Positions 1 through 8,545 of a stretch of DNA of 64,000 nucleotides are shown in pieces; positions within the stretch are counted from its first letter, which is position 1; the number at the start of each line of letters is the position of its first letter. This stretch comes from Streptomyces sp. H27-H5 (GTDB lineage: Bacteria > Actinomycetota > Actinomycetes > Streptomycetales > Streptomycetaceae). The notes beneath the pieces were generated by a model. That model saw only the letters and a list, made by a program, of their open reading frames with translations. It had not been told where the DNA came from and ran no database searches. A program made the position numbers and the translations under genes. The stretch covers positions 61,738-125,737 of the forward strand of contig NZ_JAPNLK010000014.1 in the NCBI RefSeq assembly GCF_026627505.1, given 5' to 3'.

Positions 1-333
1 CCCCGGGTACGGGACGACGATCCAGGTGCCGTGCCCGGCCCCCCGCACGCCCGTGCCGAGCCAGCGGGAGGCGGTGCCGGCGGGCACGAAGAAGCCCAGC
101 CTGGACTCGCCGAGGTCGGCGAGCACCGGGCCGGGCCGGTCGATGAGCAGGGTCAGTACGTCGAGGGTGGCCTGCCCCAGCGCGGTCGGCAGGATCAGCA
201 CGTCCCAGCGCCGGCCGGCGGGCAGGAGCGCGACCCCGAAGGGGTTGCGTTCCCATTCCCACCGGCAGGCATCGGGATCCGGCGCCACCGACACCAGCCA
301 CTCGACTGCCGTTTTGTCCTCGGGGATCGTCAT
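1..333 (-). CDS. Hypothetical protein, 3' end cut off by the window
   Basis: The frame opens with ATG at 333 and stays open to base 1, so at least 111 residues are present and the C terminus is missing. The visible protein starts MTIPEDKTAVEWLVSVAPDP and has a VALLPAGRRWDVLILP segment, then GFFVPAGTASRWLGTG and GTWIVVPYPG near the cut. This block loosely recalls the N-terminal part of Streptomyces proteins annotated as bifunctional primase/polymerase-like, but I cannot place it firmly. No signal peptide or membrane segment is seen. It lies 198 bp upstream of the stop of the FAD oxidoreductase, on the same strand and transcribed away from it. The intervening 334-531 shows no gene. Confidence 0.6.
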   Translation of the reverse strand, partial: MTIPEDKTAVEWLVSVAPDPDACRWEWERNPFGVALLPAGRRWDVLILPTALGQATLDVLTLLIDRPGPVLADLGESRLGFFVPAGTASRWLGTGVRGAGHGTWIVVPYPG

Positions 334-531
334 CGCCCGGTCTCCGCTCTCTGTCGCTCGGTGAAGGGTTCTCACCGGGAGAGAGCGGGGTGGGACGCGG
401 CTATGACGCGGGTTTCGTTACCCCGTGGCAGTGAAGCGGGTCACATGTCGATCGACGCGTGCGCCGGGCGTGCGGACCTCGATCAACCGACAACCCGATC
501 AGCGGGTCGACGGCCCGGGGCCGCCGGCGGT

Positions 532-1950
532 TCAGCTGTCGAAGCCCAGGCCGAGGCGGTCCAGTGCCTTGAGCCACAGGTTCCGCCGTCCGCCGCGGGC
601 GTCCGCTCGGGCCAGCGACCACTTCGTCAGCGTGATTCCGGTCCAGGCGAACGGCTCCGGCGGGAACGGCAGCGGCTTCGACTTCACCATCTCCAGCTCG
701 GTGCGCTCCGTGGTGGCGCCGTCGAGCAGGTCCAGCATCACGTCGGCGCCGAAGCGGGTGGCCCCCACCCCGAGTCCGGTGAAGCCGGCCGCGTAGGCGA
801 CCTTGCCGGAGTGCGCGGTGCCGAAGAAGGCGGAGAAGCGCGAGCAGGTGTCGATCGCCCCGCCCCAGGCGTGGCTGAACTTCACGCCCTCCAGCTGCGG
901 GAACGCCGTGAAGAAGTGCTGCGCGAGCTTCAGATAGGTCTCGGGACGGTCGTCGTACTCGGAGTCGAGCCGTCCGCGGTAGGGGTAGATGGCGTCGTAG
1001 CCGCCCCACAGGATGCGGTTCTCCGGGGTGATGCGGAAGTAGTGAAACTGGTTGGCGCTGTCGCCCAGGCCCTGCCGGTTCGTCCAGCCGATGGCCTTCA
1101 GCTGGTCGGCCGTGAGCGGCTCGGTCATCAGCGCGTAGTCGTACACCGGGACCGTGAGGGGTCGGATCCGCTTGACCAGCGAGGGGAAGATGTTGGTGCC
1201 CAGGGCCACCCGGCGGGCGAAGACCCGGCCGTAGGGGGTGCGGACGGCCATCCCGGCGCCCGAGGGTGCCAGGGAGAGGCCGCGGGTGTTCTCGTAGATC
1301 CGTACGCCCAGGTCCGTGCAGGCCTTCTTCAGGCCCCACGCGAGCTTGGCGGGGTTGAGCATCGCCACCCCGTCGGTGTCCCACAGACCCGCGAGGAAGG
1401 TCGGCGAGTCCACCTCGGCGCGCACCTCGTCGCGGTCGAGCCAGCGCGCCCCGCCCGCCAGGCCCAGCTTCTGTGCCTCCTCGTGGAGTTCGCGCAGTTC
1501 CTCGACCTGGTGGGGCTCGGTGGCGACGTCGATCTCGCCGGTCCGCTCGAAGTCGCAGTCGATGCCGTACCGGGCGACCGCCGCCTCGATCTCGTCGAGG
1601 TTGCGGGCGCCCATCTCCTCCAGCTTGGCGAGTTCGCCGGGCCAGCGGGCCATGCCGTTGGCGAGGCCGTGGGTGAGGGAGGCGGCGCAGAAGCCGCCGT
1701 TGCGGCCGGAGGCGGCCCAGCCCGCCTCCTTGGACTCGATCAGGACGACGTCCCGCGTGGGGTCGCGCTCCTTGGCGATCAGCGCGGTCCACAGGCCGCT
1801 GTACCCGCCGCCGATGACCAGCAGGTCGCAGGCCTCGTCGGAGGTCAGCGCCGGCAGCGCGGCCGGCTTGCCGGGGTCGTCCAGCCAGTACGAGACCGGC
1901 AGTGCTTCGGAAAGTGATTGAGCAACGCTTCGCATGGCGACTGGGGCCAT
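532..1950 (-). CDS. FAD-dependent amine/amino acid oxidoreductase (DadA/PuuB-like)
   Basis: A 472-residue flavoenzyme of the DAO family. A Rossmann FAD motif VIGGGYSG sits at about residues 45-52, followed by ESKEAGWAASGRNGG, the usual second FAD contact in glycine/D-amino acid oxidase and gamma-glutamylputrescine oxidase relatives. The C terminus carries GFTGLGVGATRFGAD, the closing FAD-binding segment. The start is ATG at 1950 because AGGGAG lies about 10 bases upstream; an in-frame TTG at 1959 is less likely. It is the last gene of the potD-A-B-C operon, 21 bp after potC. That context suggests it oxidises a polyamine or its glutamylated form to an aldehyde, which the operon's aldehyde dehydrogenase would take. 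The substrate is an inference. Confidence 0.85.
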   Translation of the reverse strand: MAPVAMRSVAQSLSEALPVSYWLDDPGKPAALPALTSDEACDLLVIGGGYSGLWTALIAKERDPTRDVVLIESKEAGWAASGRNGGFCAASLTHGLANGMARWPGELAKLEEMGARNLDEIEAAVARYGIDCDFERTGEIDVATEPHQVEELRELHEEAQKLGLAGGARWLDRDEVRAEVDSPTFLAGLWDTDGVAMLNPAKLAWGLKKACTDLGVRIYENTRGLSLAPSGAGMAVRTPYGRVFARRVALGTNIFPSLVKRIRPLTVPVYDYALMTEPLTADQLKAIGWTNRQGLGDSANQFHYFRITPENRILWGGYDAIYPYRGRLDSEYDDRPETYLKLAQHFFTAFPQLEGVKFSHAWGGAIDTCSRFSAFFGTAHSGKVAYAAGFTGLGVGATRFGADVMLDLLDGATTERTELEMVKSKPLPFPPEPFAWTGITLTKWSLARADARGGRRNLWLKALDRLGLGFDS

Positions 1951-1971
1951 GGCTTCCAACTCCCTACAGAG

Positions 1972-2775
1972 TTACTTGGGCTGTGCCTTCTTGCGGCGGT
2001 TCCCGACCATCTGGCCGGTGAGCACCACCAGCACCGCGATGACGAACATCGCCGTGCCGATGACGTTGATCTGCACGGGCGTACCGCGTTGGGCCGATCC
2101 CCACACGAACATGGGGAAGGTGACGGTGTTGCCCGAGTTGAAGTTGGTGATGATGAAGTCGTCGAACGAGAGCGCGAAGGACAGCAGCGCGCCCGCGGCG
2201 ATCCCGGGGGCCGCGATGGGCAGGGTGACCCGCAGGAAGGTCTGCACCGGGCCCGCGTAGAGGTCGCGGGCGGCCTCCTCCAGTCGCGGGTCCATCGACA
2301 GGACGCGCGCCTTGACGGCGGCGACGACGAAGCTGAGGCAGAACATGATGTGGGCGATGAGGATCGTCCAGAAGCCCAGCTGGATGCCCATGTTGAGGAA
2401 GAGGGCGAGCAGCGAGGCCGCCATCACGATCTCGGGCATGGCCATGGGCAGGAAGATCAGCGAGTTGACGGCGCCGCGCCCCCGGAAGCGGTAGCGGACC
2501 ATCGCGAAGGCGATGGCCGTGCCGAGGCAGGTCGCGGCGAGGGTGGACCAGAGCGCGATCTGGAGCGACAGCGAGAGCGAGCCGCACAGGTCGGCGACGC
2601 CACAGGGGTCCTTCCAGGCGTCGAGGGAGAACTCCTGCCAGGCGTAGTTGAACCGGCCGGCCGGGTTGTTGAAGGAGAAGACGGTGACGACGATGTTCGG
2701 CAGGATCAGGTAGGCGAGCGTGCCGAGGCCCGCGATCACGACGAGGTTGCGGCGGAGCCACGTGGTGGTGCGCAT
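1972..2775 (-). CDS. potC: Spermidine/putrescine ABC transporter permease PotC
   Basis: A 267-residue inner-membrane permease with about six hydrophobic segments, the first at residues 10-32 (VVIAGLGTLAYLILPNIVVT). The cytoplasmic EAA loop is visible as EEAARDLYAGPVQTFLRVTLP, which docks on the ATPase PotA. LSFALSFDDFIITNFNSG is typical of PotC. The ATG overlaps the TGA of potB by one base (TGATG), so translation is probably coupled. With PotB it forms the channel of the importer fed by the lipoprotein PotD. Length and order are ordinary for the family. Confidence 0.93.
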   Translation of the reverse strand: MRTTTWLRRNLVVIAGLGTLAYLILPNIVVTVFSFNNPAGRFNYAWQEFSLDAWKDPCGVADLCGSLSLSLQIALWSTLAATCLGTAIAFAMVRYRFRGRGAVNSLIFLPMAMPEIVMAASLLALFLNMGIQLGFWTILIAHIMFCLSFVVAAVKARVLSMDPRLEEAARDLYAGPVQTFLRVTLPIAAPGIAAGALLSFALSFDDFIITNFNSGNTVTFPMFVWGSAQRGTPVQINVIGTAMFVIAVLVVLTGQMVGNRRKKAQPK

Positions 2776-3704
2776 CAGACCAGGTCCTCCGTCCCCGCTC
2801 GGCGGATGTAGATGGTGACCATGATCAGCACGATGGCCATGAGGATGAAGGACAGCGCGGCCGCCGTCGGGTAATCGAGGATCCGCAGGTACTGCGACTG
2901 GATGACGTTGCCGATCATCCGGGTGTCCGTGGAGCCGAGCAGTTCCGCGTTGACGTAGTCGCCGCTCGCGGGGATGAAGGTGAGCAGGGTTCCGGAGACC
3001 ACGCCCGGCATGGAGAGCGGGAAGGTCACCTTGCGGAAGACCGTGGCGGGGCGGGCGTAGAGGTCTCCGGCGGCCTCGTGGAGGCGGGTGTCGATCCGCT
3101 CCAGGGAGGTGTAGAGCGGAAGGATCATGAAGGGGAGGAAGTTGTACGTCAGACCGCAGACGACCGCGAGCGGCGTGGCCAACACCCGGTCGCCCTCGGT
3201 CATGCCCAGCCAGCTGGTGACGTCCAGGAAGCCGACCCCGTTGAGGACGTCCACCACCGGGCCGCCGTCGGCCAGGATCGTCTTCCAGGCCAGGGTGCGG
3301 ATCAGGAAGCTGGTGAAGAACGGGGCGATCACCAGCACCAGGAGGAGGTTTCTCCACCGGCCCGCCTTGAAGGCGATCAGATAGGCCAGCGGGTACCCGA
3401 GCAGCAGGCACAGGACGGTCGCGGTACCGGCGTACAGCAGGGAGCGCAGGAACTGCGGGAGGTAGTCCGCGAAGGCGTCCCAGTACGTCTGGAAGTGCCA
3501 GGTGACCTGGAAGCCCTCTTCGAGGGAGCCCGTCTGCACCGAGGTCGAGGCCTGGTAGACCATCGGCAGCACGAAGAACACCAGCAGCCACAGGATGCCC
3601 GGCAGCAGCAGCCAGTACGGGATCAGGCGCTTGCGCAGCGACGGCTTGTGGACCGGGGGCTCGGTCGGGGCGGGCGCCTGGGGCGGCGCGACGGTGGTGG
3701 TCAC
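2775..3704 (-). CDS. potB: Spermidine/putrescine ABC transporter permease PotB
   Basis: A 309-residue permease. A cytoplasmic N terminus rich in Pro and Ala (residues 1-22) precedes the first membrane helix (IPYWLLLPGILWLLVFFVLP). It has the family's long first periplasmic loop (TWHFQTYWDAFADYLPQFLRSL), and the EAA loop appears as HEAAGDLYARPATVFRKVTFP. The GTG start at 3704 overlaps the potA stop in a GTGA, so the two are likely co-translated. It pairs with PotC. The start is supported by this overlap and by GGAG just upstream. Confidence 0.93.
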   Translation of the reverse strand: MTTTVAPPQAPAPTEPPVHKPSLRKRLIPYWLLLPGILWLLVFFVLPMVYQASTSVQTGSLEEGFQVTWHFQTYWDAFADYLPQFLRSLLYAGTATVLCLLLGYPLAYLIAFKAGRWRNLLLVLVIAPFFTSFLIRTLAWKTILADGGPVVDVLNGVGFLDVTSWLGMTEGDRVLATPLAVVCGLTYNFLPFMILPLYTSLERIDTRLHEAAGDLYARPATVFRKVTFPLSMPGVVSGTLLTFIPASGDYVNAELLGSTDTRMIGNVIQSQYLRILDYPTAAALSFILMAIVLIMVTIYIRRAGTEDLV

Positions 3705-4852
3705 GCGGACTCCTCGACCGTCTCGATTCCCGCGTCGATGTCCTGGGCGGCGTCGAGGCCGAAGGTGTGCGCCGGGTTCCAGTGCAGGATCACCTCGGCG
3801 CCCGGGACCAGGCGGGCGTCGCGTTCGATGTTCTGCGCGTACACCTCCAGCTCGGGGCAGACCCGGCTGTCGATGACGTACTGGGTGGACACCCCGATGA
3901 AGGAGGAGTCCGCTATTCGGCCCGCGACCTTGTTCCGGCCGGCGCCGATGGTGTGTTCCTCGTCCGCGGGCACCAGGGAGATCTTCTCGGGACGCACCCC
4001 GACCAGCAGCTTCTCGCCGGCGCGGGGTGTGGTCGAACATCGCGCGCCGGGCAGCCGGAGCTTGGTGCCGGCGCTCGACACGACGATGTCCGCGGAGCCG
4101 GCTTCCAGCACCTCGGCCTCGATGAGGTTGGAGGTGCCGAGGAAGTTCGCGACGAAGGTGGTCTTCGGGTTCTCGTACAACTCGGCGGGGGCGCCGAGCT
4201 GCTCGACGCGGCCGCCGTTCATCACCGCGACCGTGTCGGCCATGGTCATGGCCTCCTCCTGGTCGTGCGTGACGTGCACGAAGGTGATGCCGACCTCGGT
4301 CTGGATCCGCTTGAGCTCCAGCTGCATCTGGCGGCGCAGTTTGAGGTCGAGGGCGCCGAGGGGTTCGTCGAGGAGCAGCACCTGGGGGTGGTTGATGAGC
4401 GCGCGGGCGACCGCCACGCGCTGCTGCTGGCCTCCGGACAGCTGGTGCGGCTTGCGCCCGGCGAACTGGCCCAGCTGGACCAGCTCCAGCATCTCGTCGA
4501 CCTGCTTCTTGACGGACTTGATGCCGCGTCGGCGCAGCCCGAAGGCGACGTTCTCGGAGACGTCGAGGTGCGGGAAGAGCGCATAGCTCTGGAAGACGGT
4601 GTTGACCGGGCGCTTGTAAGGCGGCAGGTCGGTGACCTCGCGCTCGCCGAGGCTGACGGTGCCGGTGGAGGGCTCCTCCAGTCCGGCGATCATGCGCAGG
4701 GTGGTGGTCTTCCCGCAGCCCGAGGCGCCGAGCAGCGCGAAGAAGGAGCCCTGGGGGATGGTGAGGTCCAGCGGATGCACGGCGGTGAAGGAGCCGTAGT
4801 GCTTGCTGATCCCGGCGAGGCGGACGTCGCCGCCCGCGGTCTTGTCAGTCAT
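3701..4852 (-). CDS. potA: Spermidine/putrescine ABC transporter ATPase PotA
   Basis: A 383-residue ABC ATPase. It has Walker A GASGCGKTT (about 42-50), Q-loop VFQSYALFPHLDV, signature LSGGQQQ (138-144), Walker B VLLLDEPLGALD and switch HVTHDQEEAM. After the nucleotide-binding domain a TOBE-type regulatory domain carries VGVRPEKISL and HWNPAHTFGLD. It powers import through PotB and PotC. The ATG lies 131 bp after the potD stop; that gap has no gene. All catalytic motifs look intact. Confidence 0.95.
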   Translation of the reverse strand: MTDKTAGGDVRLAGISKHYGSFTAVHPLDLTIPQGSFFALLGASGCGKTTTLRMIAGLEEPSTGTVSLGEREVTDLPPYKRPVNTVFQSYALFPHLDVSENVAFGLRRRGIKSVKKQVDEMLELVQLGQFAGRKPHQLSGGQQQRVAVARALINHPQVLLLDEPLGALDLKLRRQMQLELKRIQTEVGITFVHVTHDQEEAMTMADTVAVMNGGRVEQLGAPAELYENPKTTFVANFLGTSNLIEAEVLEAGSADIVVSSAGTKLRLPGARCSTTPRAGEKLLVGVRPEKISLVPADEEHTIGAGRNKVAGRIADSSFIGVSTQYVIDSRVCPELEVYAQNIERDARLVPGAEVILHWNPAHTFGLDAAQDIDAGIETVEESA

Positions 4853-4983
4853 GGGTCGCGGCCTTCGGTGGTGGTATTCGGAAGGGTGCGGGAATCGCGG
4901 GTGCCGGCGGCGGCCGGTACGCGGGGGTGCCGGCGCCGCCGTGGGTGCGTGCCGGTCCTGTGCCGAGGGGGCGGCGGGGGCCG

Positions 4984-6234
4984 TCAGGCGCCGATGAGCT
5001 TGGCGAACTTCTCCTCGTACGCCGTCTCTTCCTCGGAGCTGAGGGAGCGGAAGGCGTGGGACTTGGCGGTCATCGCCTTGTCCGGGACGATCAGGGTGTT
5101 CTCCGCGAGCTCGGGATCGATCTTCGCCAGCTCGTCCTTGACGCCCTCGACCGGGCAGACGTAGCTGATGTAGGCGGCCAGTCGGGCGGCGACCGGGAGC
5201 TCGTAGTAGTAGTCGATGAGCCGCTCCGCGTTGGCCTTGTGCCGGGCCTTGGCGGGGACCAGCAGGTTGTCGCTGGAGGTGATGTACCCGGCCGCCGGGA
5301 TCGCGTACTTGATGTCCGGGTTTCCGGCCTGCAGCTGGATGACGTCGCCCGCCCAGGCGAGGCAGGCGGCGAGGTCGCCCTTGTCGAGGTCGGCGGTGTA
5401 GTCGTTGCCGGTGAAGCGCCGGATCTGCTTCTTGTCGACGCCCTTCTGGAGTCGGCCGATGGCCTGGTCGTAGTCGGCCGTGGTGAAGTTCGCCGGGTCC
5501 TTGCCCTGGTCGAGGAGGGTCATGCCGACGCTGTCGCGCATCTCCGTCAGGAAGCCGACCCGCCCCTTGAGGGTGGGGTCGTCGAGCAGCTGGGTGACGG
5601 AGTCGACCGTCTTGCCGCCGGTGGCCTTGGAGTTGTAGGCGATGACGGTGGAGATGCCGGTCCACGGGTAGCTGTGGGAGCGGCCCGGGTCCCAGTCGGG
5701 GCTGCGGAACTGCGGGGACAGGTTGGCGTAGGCGTGCGGGAGGCGGGCGGGATCCAGCTTCTGCGCCCAGCCGAGTCTGATGATGCGCGCGGCGAGCCAG
5801 TCGGTGACGACGATCAGGTCGCGGCCGGTGTCCTGGCCGGCCGCGAGCTGCGGGCGGACCTTGCCGAAGAACTCGACGTTGTCGTTGATGTCCTCGGTGT
5901 ACTTGACCTTGATCCCGGTCCGCTTGGCGAACTCCTCCAGGGTGGGACGGCTCTTCTCGTCGTCGCTGGTGTCCATGTACTCGGTCCAGTTGGAGAAGTT
6001 GATCTCCTTCTCCTGTTCCGAGCGGTCGTCGGACGCCGCCGCCGTGCCGTCCTGCCGTTGGGCGGGCGGGATCCCGCAACCGCTCAGGGCCGACAGGCCG
6101 CCGAGGGTGAGCGCCCCGACACCGGAGGCGCGCAACAGCGAACGGCGGGTGAGGGCGCCGCGCCCGCTGGTGAGGCTGCGCCGTATCGCGTTGAGTTGCG
6201 GCGCCGAGAGACGCTCGGGCTCGAACTGCTCCAT
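4984..6234 (-). CDS. potD: Polyamine-binding lipoprotein PotD (first copy)
   Basis: A 416-residue substrate-binding protein of the PotD/PotF group. The N terminus holds a twin-arginine pair (R30-R31, LTRRSLLRA), a hydrophobic stretch and a lipobox ending at Cys53 (LSGC), so it is probably exported by Tat and lipid-anchored. The mature part has INFSNWTEYMD and TGIKVKYTEDINDNVEF, the usual start of PotD domains, and RRFTGNDYTADL and GDVIQLQAGNPDIKY in the ligand cleft region. It follows the aldehyde dehydrogenase by 47 bp and precedes potA. A paralogue lies at 15064-16242. Putrescine against spermidine preference cannot be read from the sequence. Confidence 0.92.
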   Translation of the reverse strand: MEQFEPERLSAPQLNAIRRSLTSGRGALTRRSLLRASGVGALTLGGLSALSGCGIPPAQRQDGTAAASDDRSEQEKEINFSNWTEYMDTSDDEKSRPTLEEFAKRTGIKVKYTEDINDNVEFFGKVRPQLAAGQDTGRDLIVVTDWLAARIIRLGWAQKLDPARLPHAYANLSPQFRSPDWDPGRSHSYPWTGISTVIAYNSKATGGKTVDSVTQLLDDPTLKGRVGFLTEMRDSVGMTLLDQGKDPANFTTADYDQAIGRLQKGVDKKQIRRFTGNDYTADLDKGDLAACLAWAGDVIQLQAGNPDIKYAIPAAGYITSSDNLLVPAKARHKANAERLIDYYYELPVAARLAAYISYVCPVEGVKDELAKIDPELAENTLIVPDKAMTAKSHAFRSLSSEEETAYEEKFAKLIGA

Positions 6235-6281
6235 GGACTGTGCCCTTTCGGGTGGCAGGGCCGCCGGCGGCGGCGTCGTGA

Positions 6282-7796
6282 CTATCGGTCCCCGAAGATC
6301 GTGCGGTGCCAGTCCTTCGCGGCGACCGCGGTGTTGTCGTACATCACATGCTTGACCTGCGTGTACTCCTCGAAGGAGTAGGCGCTCATGTCCTTTCCGA
6401 AGCCACTGGCCTTGTAGCCCCCGTGAGGCATCTCGCTGATGATCGGGATGTGGTCGTTGACCCAGACGCAACCCGCCTTGAGCTCGCGGGTGGCCCGGTT
6501 GGCCCGGTAGACGTCCCGGCTCCAGGCGGAGGCCGCGAGTCCGTACGGGGTGTCGTTGGCCAGCGCGAGGCCCTCGTCGTCGGTGTCGAACGGCAGGACC
6601 ACGAGGACCGGACCGAAGATCTCGGACTGGACGACCTCGCTGTCCTGGGCCGCGCCGGAGATCAGGGTCGGCCGGTAGTACGCCCCGCCGGCCAGGTCTC
6701 CCCCGGGGCTCTCGCCGCCGGTGACGACCGTGGCGTAGGAGCGGGCGCGCTCGACGAACCCGGCGACCCGGTCGCGCTGCGCGTGCGAGACCAGCGGACC
6801 GAGGTCCGTGGTGGGCGCGAAGGGGTCTCCGACGCGGACGGTCTCCATCAGCTCGGCGACCCGCGCGACGAAGGCGTCGTGCAGGGGGCGCTGGACGTAC
6901 GCGCGGGTGGCAGCCGTGCAGTCCTGGCCGGTGTTGATGAGGGAGGCGGCGACGGCGCCGTGCGCGGCGGCCTCCAGGTCGGCGTCGTCGAAGACGAGGA
7001 AGGGGGCCTTCCCGCCGAGCTCCAGGTGGAGCCGCTTGACGGTGGCGGTGGCGATCTCGGCGACCCGCTTGCCGACGGCGGTCGAACCGGTGAACGAGGT
7101 CATGACCACGTCCGGGTGCCCCACGAGGTGCTCCCCCGCCTCCCGGCCGGCGCCGGTGACGATGTTGATCACTCCGTCGGGCAGGCCCGCGTCCTTGGCC
7201 GCCTGGGCGAACATCAGGGAGGTCAGCGGGGTCAGCTCGGCGGGCTTCAACACGATGGTGTTGCCCGCGGCGATGGCCGGGAGGATCTTCCAGGCGGCCA
7301 TCTGGAGCGGATAGTTCCAGGGGGCGATGGAGCCGACCACCCCGATGGCCTCGCGGCGCACGTAGGAGGTGTGGTCGCCGGAGTACTCGGCGGCGGCCTG
7401 CCCCTGGAGGTGGCGGGCGGCGCCCGCGAAGAAGGCGGTGTTGTCGATGGTCCCCGGTACGTCGAACTCCGTGGACAGCTTGAGCGGCTTGCCGCACTGG
7501 ATCGACTCGGCGTAGGCGAAGTCGTCGGCCTGCTCGGCCAGTACGGCGGCCAGCCGGTGCAGCGCGTCCGAGCGCTCCCCGGGGGTGGCGGCGGACCAGC
7601 CCGGGAAGGCCCTCTTGGCGGCGGCCACGGCCTCGTCCACGTCCGCGGTGCCCGCGAGTTCGTAGGTGAGGACCTCGTCGCCGGTGGCCGGGTCGATCAC
7701 GGTGTGTGATTGCCCGGAGGTGCCGGCCCTGAGCCTGCCGTCGATGTACTGCGCGCCGTCCGCGAAGCGGTCCTTGACCTGGAAGCGGTTGCCCAT
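6282..7796 (-). CDS. Gamma-aminobutyraldehyde dehydrogenase family protein (first copy)
   Basis: A 504-residue NAD(P)-dependent aldehyde dehydrogenase. Family residues are in place: Asn161 in APWNYP, Glu259 in LELGGKAP and catalytic Cys293 in GQDCTAA. MPHGGYKASGFGKDMS and SFEEYTQVKHVM near the C terminus are typical of the PatD/YdcW group, which oxidises 4-aminobutanal to GABA. The ATG at 7796 is preferred over an adjacent GTG at 7799. It is the first gene of the ald-potD-A-B-C-oxidoreductase operon. A pair of near-palindromes lies 85-126 bp upstream (7881-7922). The second copy at 16347 has the same ald-potD arrangement. Confidence 0.9.
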   Translation of the reverse strand: MGNRFQVKDRFADGAQYIDGRLRAGTSGQSHTVIDPATGDEVLTYELAGTADVDEAVAAAKRAFPGWSAATPGERSDALHRLAAVLAEQADDFAYAESIQCGKPLKLSTEFDVPGTIDNTAFFAGAARHLQGQAAAEYSGDHTSYVRREAIGVVGSIAPWNYPLQMAAWKILPAIAAGNTIVLKPAELTPLTSLMFAQAAKDAGLPDGVINIVTGAGREAGEHLVGHPDVVMTSFTGSTAVGKRVAEIATATVKRLHLELGGKAPFLVFDDADLEAAAHGAVAASLINTGQDCTAATRAYVQRPLHDAFVARVAELMETVRVGDPFAPTTDLGPLVSHAQRDRVAGFVERARSYATVVTGGESPGGDLAGGAYYRPTLISGAAQDSEVVQSEIFGPVLVVLPFDTDDEGLALANDTPYGLAASAWSRDVYRANRATRELKAGCVWVNDHIPIISEMPHGGYKASGFGKDMSAYSFEEYTQVKHVMYDNTAVAAKDWHRTIFGDR

Positions 7797-7880
7797 CACG
7801 CTCTCACGCTCTCCGTAGCTACAGCTCGGACTACAGCCCGAATTGAGTGCCGATCCTGACAGAGGCAGGGGCCTCGGCCA

Positions 7881-7922
7881 AGTGATTCCGTTGTTGCCTT
7901 TTGATTACGCGACGGAATCGGT
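7881..7922. promoter_or_regulatory. Candidate Lrp-type operator pair upstream of the first aldehyde dehydrogenase
   Basis: Two 11-bp elements, AGTGATTCCGT (7881-7891) and ACGGAATCGGT (7912-7922), match the near-palindrome ACGRAWTYCGT at 9 and 10 of 11 positions and start 31 bp apart. The same motif pair with the same 31-bp spacing lies upstream of the second aldehyde dehydrogenase (17884-17925), next to an Lrp/AsnC gene. Three helical turns is plausible for an Lrp oligomer. Binding is inferred. Confidence 0.5.
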
Positions 7923-7990
7923 CGACCATGTGTCGAGGCACGCCGGAAAACCCGTACGAAGTGTCCGTGGCGACTGCCAGACTCGCGTGC

Positions 7991-8545
7991 ATGGAGATGA
8001 TCGACGCATTGATCAAGCAGGTCAGCCGGGGTGAACGGCTCAAGTTTCTGCCGTTCTGGGGGCACCGACCGCGCCCGGACGGGACGCTCGGCCCGAGCTG
8101 CCTCAGCCAGTGGTGGCCTTCCGCTTTCACTGTGGGTGAGGTCCGGTACGCCACCGCCGAGCACTGGATGATGGCCGGCAAGGCCCGGATATTCGGGGAC
8201 GCGGAGGCGGAGCGCGCCGCGCTGGAAGCCGGGACCCCGGCCGAGGCGAAGAAGGCCGGACGCCTCGTGCGCGACTTCGACAACGCCGTCTGGGAGCGGG
8301 AACGGTTCGCGCTGGTCGTGGAGGGCAGCGTGCACAAGTTCGGCTCCGATCCGGCGCTGCGCGGATACCTGCTCGGCACCGGGAACCGGGTGCTCGTGGA
8401 GGCGAGCCCGATGGACCGGATCTGGGGCATCGGGCTGGCGGCCGACGACGAGCGGGCCCTCGACCCGGCCCGGTGGCGCGGGCTGAACCTGCTCGGCTTC
8501 GCCCTCATGGAGGCCCGGGACCGGCTGCGGACGGACGCCGCGTGA
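7991..8545 (+). CDS. NADAR family protein (YbiA-like N-glycosidase fold)
   Basis: A protein of about 184 residues with the full NADAR signature: LKFLPFWGHRP, CLSQWWPSAFTV, YATAEHWMMAGKARIFGD, VRDFDNAVWERERF, LGTGNRVLVEASPMDRIWGI and RGLNLLGFALMEAR. Known NADAR proteins cleave N-glycosidic bonds, for example in riboflavin intermediates (YbiA/RibX) or in ADP-ribosylated guanine; the cellular substrate here is unknown. The Trp/Glu-rich catalytic segments look complete. Start choice is uncertain: ATG at 7991 or 7997 or an upstream GTG, none with a strong ribosome site. It overlaps the next gene, a Nudix hydrolase, by GTGA, so the two are made together. Confidence 0.88.
   Translation: MEMIDALIKQVSRGERLKFLPFWGHRPRPDGTLGPSCLSQWWPSAFTVGEVRYATAEHWMMAGKARIFGDAEAERAALEAGTPAEAKKAGRLVRDFDNAVWERERFALVVEGSVHKFGSDPALRGYLLGTGNRVLVEASPMDRIWGIGLAADDERALDPARWRGLNLLGFALMEARDRLRTDAA

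Noticed and set aside
31..1917. Long open frame on the plus strand opposite the FAD oxidoreductase
   Set aside because: The translated text is low-complexity and Gly/Arg/Val-rich with no domain, and the minus frame has a clean flavoenzyme with intact motifs. High GC leaves the opposite strand open by chance. The same applies to the long opposite-strand frames over the pot, thiamine, terminase, portal and capsid genes.
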